Origin: Neobacillus bataviensis
GTDB taxonomy: Bacteria; Bacillota; Bacilli; Bacillales_B; DSM-18226
Assembly (NCBI RefSeq): GCF_019969725.1
Contig: NZ_JAHXYW010000011.1
Span: 148,827 to 212,826, forward strand
Reading direction: 5' to 3'
DNA: 64,000 nt
In this document: piece after piece, positions 26,291-35,360 of the stretch
Position numbering within the stretch: the stretch's first letter is position 1
How the letters are laid out: every line of letters begins with the position of its first letter
Translations under genes and position numbers: made by a program
The notes under the pieces: generated by a model
Databases searched by the model: none
Seen by the model: only the letters and a program-made list of their open reading frames with translations
Told to the model about the DNA's origin: nothing

Positions 26291-26471
26291 TTCCATCCAT
26301 CCCTATCCAAAAAAATCTCGTTTCTATATCTAATGTTGAAAAGGCATAAAGATTGATAGGCATTTAATTGTTTTTGTAACTAAAGGTAAATATTGTGATG
26401 CCATTCAAAAAAAAAAATTACTCTACCCTTTAGGCGGAGCACCCTATTAATGATATTTCAAGTTCCATTTA

Positions 26472-26858
26472 TCAAGGCCGTAATTTTTTTTCAAAGAGAC
26501 TTACATAGTTCCTTCGATAATAAAATAACAAGGCACCATGAACAAAGACTAAGACTGCTGCCAAAGCCAATAGCGAGTGATCTTTAAATAAATGAAGCAA
26601 GAAAATGTTTGCTAGAATTGGCGATAGTAGTGCAAGCGCCAGCGGAACATATCGGTTTGAAAGGAGTAGTACTGCACAGATAATTTCTAATGACTTTTCA
26701 AAAATCAAGAGGTACTGAAACTGAAATAATTCCATTGCTTGCGGGCTGGTTTCAATAAAAGGCTCCAGCCCAAGGATTACGAAATAGCCATTGATTCCGG
26801 CTATTAGAAAAACGGAGCCCAAAAAAATTCTTAAAATATGTACCAGCGGTTTATTCAA
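26472..26858 (-). CDS. DoxX-like small membrane protein
   Basis: This protein has four hydrophobic segments and a C-terminal basic tail, as in DoxX/DoxD-like membrane proteins: the first helix has RIFLGSVFLIAGINGYF and the third LALLSPILANIFLLH. The best start is TTG 26858, eight bases after GGAGG (product 128 aa); the GTG at 26867 overlaps that site. No catalytic motif is seen. It might act with a quinone- or thiol-linked partner as described for other DoxX proteins, but nothing nearby indicates this. Confidence 0.7.
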   Translation of the reverse strand: MNKPLVHILRIFLGSVFLIAGINGYFVILGLEPFIETSPQAMELFQFQYLLIFEKSLEIICAVLLLSNRYVPLALALLSPILANIFLLHLFKDHSLLALAAVLVFVHGALLFYYRRNYVSLFEKKLRP

Positions 26859-27265
26859 TGAATACACCTCCTCTTTCCATCATATTTTCGATTCACCATA
26901 AAAATGATCCTCACTTTATTCAATAAATAGCTTCCAAAAATATTGTAATATTCTACAAGAATCTACATAAAAAATAACAAGTCCCATAATTAATCACTGT
27001 TTAAGATATTTAAAAATATAGACCCTTGTTCTACAAACATTAATATCCCCATAAAACTCCTAATCCTTATAAAACTTTTGTAATAGGGATTTATCCCTAT
27101 AAAAATACTATTCTAGAATTATTATAAATATTTCGATTTCTGAAATTTTTGTAAAACGAATATACTTTTTTATTCTAAATTTCCGACAAAATATACAGAA
27201 TATTGAATTTACAATAGGCATGTATCATTAAAATTTGATGAGAAAATTTTTGGGGGTGCAAGTAT
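26859..27265. other. AT-rich intergenic region upstream of M14 peptidase
   Basis: About 400 bp with no coding frame. It holds several TCCCTATAAAA/TCCTTATAAAAC-type near-repeats between 27045 and 27110 and a very AT-rich stretch. The peptidase promoter must lie here; I cannot assign -35/-10 boxes with confidence. GGGGGTG at 27251-27257 is the peptidase ribosome binding site. Confidence 0.6.
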
Positions 27266-29662
27266 TTGGTTAAAAAGAAATGGAAACGAAATCTAATGGT
27301 CATGTCCGCTATCACCGGACTAGGATTCACGACTCTATATCCTGGTCTCACCACGAAGACCCAGGCGAGCGGGCTGCCCGTTCAGCCTCTGCCAAAGGAG
27401 GAATCTGTCTCTGTTGTTCAGCTGGAGGTCCCTAATCAAAAAGCAAAGGACAAGCTGCTAGAACTTGGAATTGACCTTGCACACAGGGCCAGCGAACACA
27501 GTGGAATTTTAGAAGTAGACGCCGTTGTTACACCCACTGAGCTTGCCATGTTAAAAACCTTTGGAATCAAGGTAAAGGACACCTTAATCACAGAAAAGGA
27601 ATGGAAGGCTAGAACAGCAGAGAGACAGACTGCTGTACAGCAGGAGGTGAATCTGACAGCTGCTGAAGATTCTGTTAAAATTCTCCGGGCAAACCATTAC
27701 ACGAATCAATCTGAAACCTTCCTATACGTTGAAGCAAAAACAAGTGCCGGTGCTGCAGCAAGTACTGCCCTTACTGCCACCTGGACAGAAAATGGAGTTG
27801 AAAAATCAGCAACCCTTGAAAGGTTTGTTGACTTAGGTGAATATATGTACCATTGGCTTGAAATACCCGTCAGCTCCATTCCATCATCTGTAAAAATCAC
27901 AAGCAATCTTGGCGGATCCGCTTTGAGCTCCGTTACCGAGTGGCTAGGTGTAGACAAGCCTGGAAGTCCAAAGAAATACTATGTTAAAGATTTTGTCGAC
28001 CATTATATGGCACCTGCAGAACTCTATGAGCGGGCCAATAAGTTAGCAAAAGAATTTCCTGATTTAGTAGAAATCATTGATATGCCGAATAAAACAAACG
28101 GATACCGCCGCCTGGCACAGGTAACATTAGGCAGCACCAATGGCACCTCTGTTGTGGTAACTTCAAAAGCATGGGGCCATGAAGGCGGAAATGATATTTC
28201 AGTAGAGTTCCGAAATCCTGAAACCAGCAATTCTCCTTTGAAAGTAACAATAGACGGTAAAAAGATTTTAGTGGATTTGGCTACAGATTCTTCCGCTAAG
28301 GTTACAAGTACGGCAAAACAAGTAGTGGATGCCCTTAATTCTGATGCCAAAGAACTCGTATCCGCCACTACATATCGCGGTAATGCTGGTGCAGAAACGG
28401 TTTCTCCGCAAACCGGAACGTTAACTGACGGATTAAAAGCTCCTGCTAGCGTTTCCCGTGATCCTTTTACAGTGAAAGCAATCCGGATTGGAAAACACCG
28501 TGATGGTTCAAAGCCAGGTGTCCTTGGGTATGCGCAGGAGCACGCCCGTGAATGGGTAACACCTCTCGTGACAATTGAAACGGCTGAACGTCTGCTCCGA
28601 AATTATGCCCATGATGGAGAAACGAAGCAACTCGTTGATAACCTGGATATTTTCCTTGTACCAACCGTAAATCCTGACGGAGCTAATTACAGCTTCTATG
28701 ATTACAATATGCAGCGAAAAAATTTGACCAATTATTGCGGTCCAACCGAGTCTGACCCAGGTTACCGAAATTCTTGGGGCGTTGACCTAAACCGTAACCA
28801 CTCAATCGGATCTGCTTTTGATGGGTTTATTGGCGCATCAACATCACAATGCCGAAGCGGCACTTATGCCGGAACAGCAGAAAACTCCGAACCAGAAGCT
28901 AAAAATATTGTCTGGCTCGCTGATAAGTTTTCAAATATCAAATTCGCAATGAATATTCATAGCTATGGCGGGTATTTTATGTGGTCACCAGGTGCTTATG
29001 ATGCAAATCGTACAACGCTGCCGCGTCCGACTGCAGGTGAAGAAGCCTTCTATTGGGCAGCCTCAGATACCATCCTTAACGATATTCAGGACCACAGGGG
29101 CACAGTCATTCTTCCAAGCCGTACAGGTCCAGTACCAGATGTTCTATACTCTGCAGCAGGCAACTCTGCCGACTACCTATGGTATGCAAAAGGCATTTAT
29201 GCCTGGGATTTTGAAGTCGGAGCAGATTTATGGAATAAAGATAAGCAAAGATGGGAAGCAGTAGGATTCCAGCCTGCATTTTCAGAAGGCCATGAAGAAG
29301 CCATGGAATTTGCCAACGGTTTAATAGGCATGATAAAAGTGGCTTACAATAATTCGAAGGATCACCAGCCGCCTTCCTCAAAAGCCGTGCCTGGTAATGG
29401 TAAATTCTCCGGTCCGGTTGAGGTCAGCTTTGAAACGAGTGAGGCAGCAACTATTTACTATACACTCGACGGCAGCCGTCCAACTTTTGAATCCGAAAAA
29501 ATCAAGTTAAGTGGAATCCGTGAAGATGCGGAAACGTTGAAGGTTGATAAAACCACTACTATCAATTGGTTTGCGGTTGATGCGGCCGGAAACATTGAGA
29601 AAAATTACAATCCACTTAGCAAAGGAAATAACTTTAACTCTGTAACCTTAACAATAAAGTAA
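27266..29662 (+). CDS. Secreted M14 zinc carboxypeptidase with inserted domain and C-terminal Ig-like/CHB domain
   Basis: This 798-aa secreted protein uses a TTG start with a strong GGGGGTG. A signal peptide (residues 1-~35, ending TQASG) is followed by an N-terminal inhibitor-like region. The M14 fold begins about 245 (YMAPAELYERANKL). Zinc ligands are HAREW (His 426, Glu 429) and NIHSYGG (His 565), and the general base is in DFEVG (Glu 650). Between the first strands and the HxxE motif, residues ~288-405 hold an extra domain (GNDISVEFRNPE, then STAKQVVDALNSDAKELV) that is like a repeat found in phage structural proteins. The C-terminus ~705-790 is a chitobiase/Fn3-like domain (ATIYYTLDGSRPT). 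It trims peptides outside the cell. Confidence 0.88.
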   Translation: MVKKKWKRNLMVMSAITGLGFTTLYPGLTTKTQASGLPVQPLPKEESVSVVQLEVPNQKAKDKLLELGIDLAHRASEHSGILEVDAVVTPTELAMLKTFGIKVKDTLITEKEWKARTAERQTAVQQEVNLTAAEDSVKILRANHYTNQSETFLYVEAKTSAGAAASTALTATWTENGVEKSATLERFVDLGEYMYHWLEIPVSSIPSSVKITSNLGGSALSSVTEWLGVDKPGSPKKYYVKDFVDHYMAPAELYERANKLAKEFPDLVEIIDMPNKTNGYRRLAQVTLGSTNGTSVVVTSKAWGHEGGNDISVEFRNPETSNSPLKVTIDGKKILVDLATDSSAKVTSTAKQVVDALNSDAKELVSATTYRGNAGAETVSPQTGTLTDGLKAPASVSRDPFTVKAIRIGKHRDGSKPGVLGYAQEHAREWVTPLVTIETAERLLRNYAHDGETKQLVDNLDIFLVPTVNPDGANYSFYDYNMQRKNLTNYCGPTESDPGYRNSWGVDLNRNHSIGSAFDGFIGASTSQCRSGTYAGTAENSEPEAKNIVWLADKFSNIKFAMNIHSYGGYFMWSPGAYDANRTTLPRPTAGEEAFYWAASDTILNDIQDHRGTVILPSRTGPVPDVLYSAAGNSADYLWYAKGIYAWDFEVGADLWNKDKQRWEAVGFQPAFSEGHEEAMEFANGLIGMIKVAYNNSKDHQPPSSKAVPGNGKFSGPVEVSFETSEAATIYYTLDGSRPTFESEKIKLSGIREDAETLKVDKTTTINWFAVDAAGNIEKNYNPLSKGNNFNSVTLTIK

Positions 29663-29673
29663 TAATTGATTGG

Positions 29674-29702
29674 GTGGTTGGCCTTTTGCGGTCAACCTTT
29701 TT
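29674..29702 (+). terminator. Terminator of M14 carboxypeptidase gene
   Basis: Stem GGTTGGCC / GGTCAACC with a TTTTGC loop and a T tract lies just after the stop at 29662. Confidence 0.75.
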
Positions 29703-29718
29703 ATCATATCAAAAAGTA

Positions 29719-29752
29719 AAAACCCGGTTCTCAGCTGAACCGGGCTTTTTTT
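29719..29752. terminator. Terminator between convergent peptidase genes
   Basis: Stem CCCGGTTC/GAACCGGG with flanking AAAA and TTTTTTT. It is usable in both directions and lies just before the stop of the second M14 gene. Confidence 0.9.
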
Positions 29753-29765
29753 AAACGATAATGTT

Positions 29766-32153
29766 TTATTTTTCAAAAATTGCATTTGATAACAGGCGGA
29801 ATAGGTAATCGGTGTGATCACGGAAGCCGGCTTCTAAACCAATCAAGGTAACGTCTTTATTTTTCTCTTTTACCATTATTGCCTGTCCTTTTGCAGCACT
29901 ATTGTTTTTCCAGTGTCCTGCCATAAAGAAATCGTCAGAGTTTGCTAGTGTTGCTACAACCTCATCATTATCGGTTCCTGTAAACCAAACTGGACGATAT
30001 ACGAAACCAAGGTCAGTTTGCTTGTAACCAGCGGTTAAACCGGAACCTTCATAGTTCACTTTTACAATTCCGTTAGAGTTAGAACCGCCAGAGTTAATCG
30101 TGTCATCGGTAAGGCCGAGCTTGTACGTTGCACTTGAAGCACCTGCACCAACCGCAATGTACTTACCCTCTGCATTCATAAAATTATTAAGATTAGCTTT
30201 AAAGGAATCTAGTTGGCCGGCATTTTGGAAACCAAATTCTTTGTTCGCTGCTGATAGGTTCGTAGAAATTAGACTCTCTGTACCGCTATATACAAAAACA
30301 TCGAAGCCATTCAAGCCATTTTCTGCAACTTCAACCGGTGTGACCTCTGTCACCTGGAAGCCAAGTCGTTTTAAAGCAAGCTTTGTTCCGCTGTGGGATT
30401 GTTGTTTCCCCATCCCGCCGTCTTTCAAAATGGCCACTTTTAAATTCGTAAGTGCGGCTGCATCCGCAGGAATATTAGCTGTTGATCCCACCTGTAAACC
30501 TGACGCTTTCACAGCGGCAGAGATTTGATTTGCAGTGGCTTCTGTGTAGAAATTTCCCTGTTGGTCTCGCTTTACGGCAACACCTAGTTGAAGCAATGTA
30601 TTTACTAGATTAACAGCTTTTACGGAACTATTCGGAATTAGATATGGGCCTTTACCGATAACAGCACCTTGTTCTGTCACCTGATTTACTTTGGTTGTTG
30701 TTACATCTACTGAATTTTGTGTTGGCAGCGCTTCAAAGCCCCAAAGTTCTGGCAGGCTCCATGCCGAGATATCATACATGGCTGGTGTATCGTCCGTAAT
30801 GTCTTCCCCATCCCAAAGCATTGTATTGGCCAACCCAGCTTTCGCTTGATCCATTTTTACAATATACGTTCCTTTAGGATAAGTTTTTCCATCAGCATCA
30901 AATGCTTTTGCAGCTTGGACCACTTCGATATCGTTGTTTAGTAAGTGATTAACAGCTTTATCTGTTACTGTAGGGTCTTTTTCATCAACAGGCAGGATAT
31001 AAGCTTTCGGGAAGAATCCATCTGGATGGAAAGGATGGTCAAAATTGATGCCGCGTTTAAACATTTCGATTTGGTCCGTAATCATTGCTTGTTTATTTGC
31101 GGTAGCAAACTTTAGAGCACCCATAATGGCATTATACTGCCAGCGGACACCGTCCAGGTCATTTGTTGGCGCCTCTAGCGTATGACCATAAGCACCATGG
31201 TACATTGCATACATTGGTGTAAAGATTGGCGGATAATCATCCCAACCTGCCTGATCATCACGTTGTGGAACGTAAACACCTTCCATGTTCTTATAAAGAT
31301 CGCCTGTAAATTCTGTTTTATCTGCCATGATATTGGCTTCCATTGCCTCAGCCTGCTGATAAGCCCACTTGTTATATAGGTCATACTCATAGTTTGGATT
31401 ATGCGGTGGTGTACAAGGTTCAATTAATCCTTGATGGTTGGGTGCGTAATTCTTTACATAACCATGGGTATCTAGGAATACCATCGGATTCCATTCTTTA
31501 ATAAGCCCCACGGTTTCCCTCGTTTCAGGCTGTGACTGTGTGATAAAGTCACGGTTCAAGTCGATACCTTCACCATTAAAACGAGTGGCATTAACACGTC
31601 CATCAGGGTTTTGCACAACATTAAAAATGAGAATATTATTTTCTAAAATTCCCTTTGTTTCCTGGTCATTTTGTGTGGCAAAACGTTCTATTAATTGCAG
31701 AACCGCATCGCTTCCTACAAATTCAGTCCCATGAATGGAGCCATTAATCATAATAGGAACTTTAAAGTCTGGATTTGCCGCAATCCAATCCTGGGCCTTC
31801 CCTGGATTTTTAAACATCTGCTTTCTTAGAGCTTGGATTTTGCCAAACTTACCCTGTGTAGTTGGATCGGCAATCGTGACAACATATAGTGGATGCCCAT
31901 CCGCTGACTTTCCACGGACTTCAACTTTCATTCTATTAGATTGTTTTGCAATTTCATTTAATTTTGTGCCAATTTGTGAGAACTTCACAAAATCATAGTT
32001 CTCACTATTAAACTTGCTGCCATCCTGTTCTTCGTATGTATTGACGTTTGTCCATTTTGGGCCTTCAGCAAAACCTGTTGACCACGGAACCATTGAAATT
32101 AAACTAACAGCCAAAACACTGGCAGCAGCTTTTTTCTTAGTGTTTTTCTTCAT
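29766..32153 (-). CDS. Large secreted M14-family zinc peptidase
   Basis: The start is the ATG at 32153 with GGGGGTTAATC upstream; the longer open frame adds residues before the signal peptide. The 795-aa product has a signal peptide ending around SMVPWSTGFAEG, then an M14 domain with HGTE (His 141, Glu 144), NPDGRVNATRFNGEGIDLNR, FLDTHGY (third ligand His) and HTLEAPTND (catalytic Glu). The last ~280 residues (from about 510) form an extra beta-rich domain with a Rossmann/GATase-like start (LKVAILKDGGMGKQQSHSG). Similar Bacillus peptidases act on extracellular proteins or cell-wall peptides. It is convergent with the other M14 gene but not a tandem copy. Confidence 0.88.
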   Translation of the reverse strand: MKKNTKKKAAASVLAVSLISMVPWSTGFAEGPKWTNVNTYEEQDGSKFNSENYDFVKFSQIGTKLNEIAKQSNRMKVEVRGKSADGHPLYVVTIADPTTQGKFGKIQALRKQMFKNPGKAQDWIAANPDFKVPIMINGSIHGTEFVGSDAVLQLIERFATQNDQETKGILENNILIFNVVQNPDGRVNATRFNGEGIDLNRDFITQSQPETRETVGLIKEWNPMVFLDTHGYVKNYAPNHQGLIEPCTPPHNPNYEYDLYNKWAYQQAEAMEANIMADKTEFTGDLYKNMEGVYVPQRDDQAGWDDYPPIFTPMYAMYHGAYGHTLEAPTNDLDGVRWQYNAIMGALKFATANKQAMITDQIEMFKRGINFDHPFHPDGFFPKAYILPVDEKDPTVTDKAVNHLLNNDIEVVQAAKAFDADGKTYPKGTYIVKMDQAKAGLANTMLWDGEDITDDTPAMYDISAWSLPELWGFEALPTQNSVDVTTTKVNQVTEQGAVIGKGPYLIPNSSVKAVNLVNTLLQLGVAVKRDQQGNFYTEATANQISAAVKASGLQVGSTANIPADAAALTNLKVAILKDGGMGKQQSHSGTKLALKRLGFQVTEVTPVEVAENGLNGFDVFVYSGTESLISTNLSAANKEFGFQNAGQLDSFKANLNNFMNAEGKYIAVGAGASSATYKLGLTDDTINSGGSNSNGIVKVNYEGSGLTAGYKQTDLGFVYRPVWFTGTDNDEVVATLANSDDFFMAGHWKNNSAAKGQAIMVKEKNKDVTLIGLEAGFRDHTDYLFRLLSNAIFEK

Positions 32154-32461
32154 GATTAACCCCCATAAATGTATTTTTATAACCAAATATGTATTTTTAT
32201 TACAAATGTTATTATATTAATAATTCCAAAATATAGCATCCTACTAATTCCCTGTACAAATAAGGAAAATTTTTAGGCACAAGGACATATATAAATATAC
32301 AATCATCACGGCCATTAATAAGAAATACCATGTCCACCGTATACACACAAATGTCCACAAATGGTGCCTGACACCACTTTAAAAGGAATATTTTCAAAGC
32401 AGGCGAATATAAACAGTAGGGAATCTATATGGACATTTAATCATTTGAAGGGAGATTGTTT
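32154..32461. other. AT-rich intergenic region holding a partial repeat
   Basis: This divergent region of ~308 bp lies between the M14 gene and the DinB gene. It is AT-rich, with a partial palindromic repeat at 32345-32376 and the DinB ribosome binding site GAAGGGAG at 32447-32454. No coding frame is credible. Confidence 0.6.
32345..32376. repeat. GGTGTCAGGCACC element, copy 5 (half)
   Basis: ACAAATGTCCACAAA is followed by TGGTGCCTGACACCA (32362-32376), which is the right half of the full palindrome. The left half is missing. Confidence 0.8.
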
Positions 32462-32965
32462 ATGAATCAAATCATTTTTGGAAACCTGGTAGAAACGAGG
32501 AAGCAATTATTAGATGAAATTACTACATTAAGTTTTGAAGAATTGAATACTGTTTTACGAAGTGACACGTGGAGCGTGGCTCAAGTATGCCACCACCTTT
32601 ATTTGGCAGAAAAATCATTTGTACATGGGATTAATTATGCCCTGAAACAAAAGGACAGCCCCAAGGTCGAACCAAAATCAATCGGTCGCATCTCTGATCG
32701 TACAAAGAAAGTAGACGCACCAAGCTTCATCATACCTGGTGAAGAACCCTTTGAAATTCACCACATCCTCAATATGCTTAAGGAATCGAGAACGATGCTG
32801 CTAAATGTTTTAAACAAGATTGAAAGCGATTCCATTTTGCGTGATAAATCAGCAAAACATCCTCTATTTGGCGAACTCCCCCTTATTCAATGGATTGAAC
32901 TTATCTATTTACATGAACAGAGGCACATCGAACAAATCAACGAAATCAAATCGCAAATTCTTTGA
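32462..32965 (+). CDS. DinB-family protein
   Basis: This 167-aa four-helix-bundle protein of the DinB/YfiT superfamily has metal-binding His positions: QVCHHLYLAEKS near residue 45 and YLHEQRHIEQI near the C-terminus. The ATG at 32462 has GAAGGGAG seven bases upstream. DinB proteins are often thiol-dependent metalloenzymes of the bacillithiol transferase kind, so a thiol-S-transferase role is a reasonable inference. It sits next to an unrelated gene. A broken copy of the palindromic repeat (32970-32986, TGGTGTCAGG then GCTGCACG) starts right after the stop. Confidence 0.83.
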   Translation: MNQIIFGNLVETRKQLLDEITTLSFEELNTVLRSDTWSVAQVCHHLYLAEKSFVHGINYALKQKDSPKVEPKSIGRISDRTKKVDAPSFIIPGEEPFEIHHILNMLKESRTMLLNVLNKIESDSILRDKSAKHPLFGELPLIQWIELIYLHEQRHIEQINEIKSQIL

Positions 32966-33068
32966 TTTAATGGTGTCAGGCTGCACGACTATAAATTCCT
33001 TCCCATATGATAGGAATAAGAACCGAAACAAAACTTTCTGATTGGAAGGGAAAGATGTGGTGCTTTAA

Positions 33069-33605
33069 ATGAAAAAATCCCAAGCTTATCATCATTCGTT
33101 TCAAAATCTTCAGGAGAATGGGATGTCGTTTGAACAGGTCTTTGAACGGATTGTCGAGTTCATGAAGATAAATCCAAATGGGAACTACCGTTTAATGGTC
33201 GGCACAGATTCACAAGTTCATAGGTCCACGACCATATTTATAACTGGCATCGTGATTCAAAATGAGGGACATGGCGTATGGGCGTGCATTAGAAAAGTGA
33301 TTGTTCCAAGGAAAATGACGCATTTACATGAGAGGATTTCCCTCGAGCTTTCGTTAACAGAAGAGATTGTGTCCATGTTCACGGAAGATAGAAAAAATGA
33401 ATTGATTAGCATTGTCCTCCCCTATCTTTATCAAGGGGCTACATTTACAATAGAAGGTCATATCGACATCGGTGCCGGCAAACGCAATAAGACCAGTGAA
33501 TTTGTAAAAGAAATGGTCACGCGAATCGAATCTATGGGAGTCGAACCAAAAATCAAGCCGGACGCCTTCGTTGCCTCCAGCTATGCGAATAGGTACACTA
33601 AATAA
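33069..33605 (+). CDS. ykuK: YkuK-family ribonuclease H-like protein
   Basis: This 178-aa DUF458/YkuK-family protein has the YRLMVGTDSQVHRSTTIFITG stretch typical of the RNase H-like fold, with a conserved Asp-Ser, then ISLELSLTEEIVSM and IEGHIDIGAGKRNKTSEFVK. Family members are widespread in Bacilli; their biochemical role is unproven and some are linked to sporulation. The gene ends within four bases of a palindromic repeat that fills the gap to the next gene. Confidence 0.8.
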   Translation: MKKSQAYHHSFQNLQENGMSFEQVFERIVEFMKINPNGNYRLMVGTDSQVHRSTTIFITGIVIQNEGHGVWACIRKVIVPRKMTHLHERISLELSLTEEIVSMFTEDRKNELISIVLPYLYQGATFTIEGHIDIGAGKRNKTSEFVKEMVTRIESMGVEPKIKPDAFVASSYANRYTK

Positions 33606-33658
33606 GGTGTCAGGCACCGCAGATGGACATTTGTCCAAGGGCGGTGCCTGACACCCTT
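33604..33658. repeat. GGTGTCAGGCACC element, copy 6 (full palindrome)
   Basis: AAGGTGTCAGGCACC, a GGACATTTGTCC core and GGTGCCTGACACCCTT make a 55-bp palindrome. It starts inside the YkuK stop codon and ends two bases before the kinase stop at 33661, so it entirely fills the convergent gap. It likely serves as a bidirectional terminator here. Confidence 0.9.
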
Positions 33659-33660
33659 TA

Positions 33661-35121
33661 TTATATACACTCTAATTCTACTTTAACTATAGTGCCAACA
33701 CCTGGGAGGCTTTCGATTTTCATTATACCGTTATGTTCCTGTATAATTTTGTTGCTGACGGTTAGACCAAGGCCGATTCCTTTATCCTTTGTGGTATAAA
33801 ATGGAGTTCCTAGAAAACCCATGAGCTCTGTATCGATCCCTATACCTTCATCCCTAAAACTAACAAGTACCCTTTTGTCCTCCACTTTTTGGATACCAAT
33901 ATGTACATTTCCTCCGTTTGGCATCGACTCAATAGCATTCTTTAGGAAATTGACAAATACTTGCTTTAATTGGTGCGGACTGCAAAGTAACTCAATATCA
34001 TCCAACGGATATGCTTTTTTGAATTGAACATTATGTAATAACGCTTGCGGGTGCAGAACATTAATCGTACTATCTAAAATCCCTATTAAATTTTCCTTTT
34101 CAAATTGAATGGCCTGCGGTTTTGCTAAGGACATAAACTCATTTACAATCATATCAATTCGGTCTAGTTCGTTCATAATAATAGATAAGTAGTTATCTTG
34201 CTTACCCTTCTCACTCGTACTTTTCAATAGTTTTGAAAAGCCCTTTAATGAGGTTAAAGGATTGCGAATTTCGTGTGCCACACCTGCAGCCAGCTGGCCA
34301 ATGATTGATAGTCGGTCTAAATTACGAAGAGCATCGTCGTTTTTTACCCTGTCTGTTATGTTTCTTCCAACTGCCACAAATGAATCAATTTCTTTTTGCT
34401 CGTTATAAATTGGTGAAATATTAGTTTCCGAATAGATTACATCGTTATCAGCGGTTTTAATCCTAATTTGAAACAGCTGTGGTTCTCCAGTATCGATTAA
34501 GTTTTGAACTACGGTTTCAAAATATTCTTTATCCTCAGGAAAGATAATATCATAGACATTTCGACCAACTAATTGCTCTGGAGTATACCCAATCCCTTTC
34601 TCGTGAGATGGTGAAGCATATAGAATCTTTTTATCTTTTGTATAAACCTTGATCATATCAGAGGTGTTTTCAGTAATTAGTTCATATAGCTCCCGTGTTC
34701 TTTTTAATTCCCTTTCAGTATTCAGGTGCTCTGTTATATCACGGTAAATGGCCATTATCGCGATTATATCTCCATTTGAATTCCGAAAAGGTGAATAGGA
34801 TACAGCGATATCAAGAACGGTTCCATCTTTATGGAAACGCTGAGTTACCGTATTATAATAAGCTTTACCTTGCTTGACGGCTTCTATTATTTCGATTACT
34901 ATGTCAGGATTAGGGAATTCAGTAAATCTCTTCCCAATGATATCTTCCTCCGTATAACCAAATATTTTGGTATACATCCGGTTAATACGAATAAAACGAT
35001 TATCCATATCGACTAAACAAATTCCATCGACTGTACAATCAAGAAAAAGATCGATTAACTCATCAGGATTATAGATGACAGAATCATTTGCTTCGCCAAA
35101 TATCTGAAAACTCTTCGACAT
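33661..35121 (-). CDS. PAS-domain sensor histidine kinase (sporulation-type, orphan)
   Basis: This 486-aa soluble kinase has two PAS domains (residues ~15-125 and ~135-250, with GICLVDMDNRFIRINR and LVGRNVYDII), a HisKA H-box (AAGVAHEIRNPLTSLKGF, phospho-acceptor His about 283) and a complete HATPase_c (N-box FVNFLKNAIESMPNGG, GIG, GLGLTVSNKII). There is no transmembrane segment. The start is ATG 35121 with GGGGAG upstream. No response regulator is adjacent. This is the layout of KinA/KinC/KinE kinases that feed the Spo0F phosphorelay, so entry into sporulation is the likely role. A second kinase is divergent beside it. Confidence 0.88.
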   Translation of the reverse strand: MSKSFQIFGEANDSVIYNPDELIDLFLDCTVDGICLVDMDNRFIRINRMYTKIFGYTEEDIIGKRFTEFPNPDIVIEIIEAVKQGKAYYNTVTQRFHKDGTVLDIAVSYSPFRNSNGDIIAIMAIYRDITEHLNTERELKRTRELYELITENTSDMIKVYTKDKKILYASPSHEKGIGYTPEQLVGRNVYDIIFPEDKEYFETVVQNLIDTGEPQLFQIRIKTADNDVIYSETNISPIYNEQKEIDSFVAVGRNITDRVKNDDALRNLDRLSIIGQLAAGVAHEIRNPLTSLKGFSKLLKSTSEKGKQDNYLSIIMNELDRIDMIVNEFMSLAKPQAIQFEKENLIGILDSTINVLHPQALLHNVQFKKAYPLDDIELLCSPHQLKQVFVNFLKNAIESMPNGGNVHIGIQKVEDKRVLVSFRDEGIGIDTELMGFLGTPFYTTKDKGIGLGLTVSNKIIQEHNGIMKIESLPGVGTIVKVELECI

Positions 35122-35207
35122 AGAGATCTCCCCAAACAATCAATTATTCTCACTCATCATATCCATTTTACAGAATTATACGATAAAGAAAAGAGAAATT
35201 TTTGAAT

Positions 35208-35280
35208 GTGGTGTCAGGCACCACAAAAAGACATTTAACCAGTTTTGTCCACTGCAGGCGGACATTTTTTCATTTTTGTC
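35208..35280. repeat. GGTGTCAGGCACC element, copy 7 (half type)
   Basis: TGGTGTCAGGCACCA (35209-35223) is followed by AAAAAGACATTT and a GTCCACTGCAGGCGGACA pair, matching copies 1 and 3. It lies between the divergent kinases, within or close to their promoters. Confidence 0.82.
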
Positions 35281-35360
35281 TTCTATTAGGGAAATTTATT
35301 ATTGTTACGGGAAAGGATAAGATTGGGAAATGTGTCTATTAATAACATGGAGGATATTTC

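Noticed and set aside
26151..26363. 70-codon open frame on the minus strand
   Set aside because: It overlaps the zinc-ribbon gene in another phase and has no ribosome binding site or conserved-looking sequence.
26868..27265. CRISPR-like or satellite repeats in the AT-rich gap
   Set aside because: The TCCCTATAAAA-type repeats are short, irregular and without spacers; low-complexity DNA explains them.
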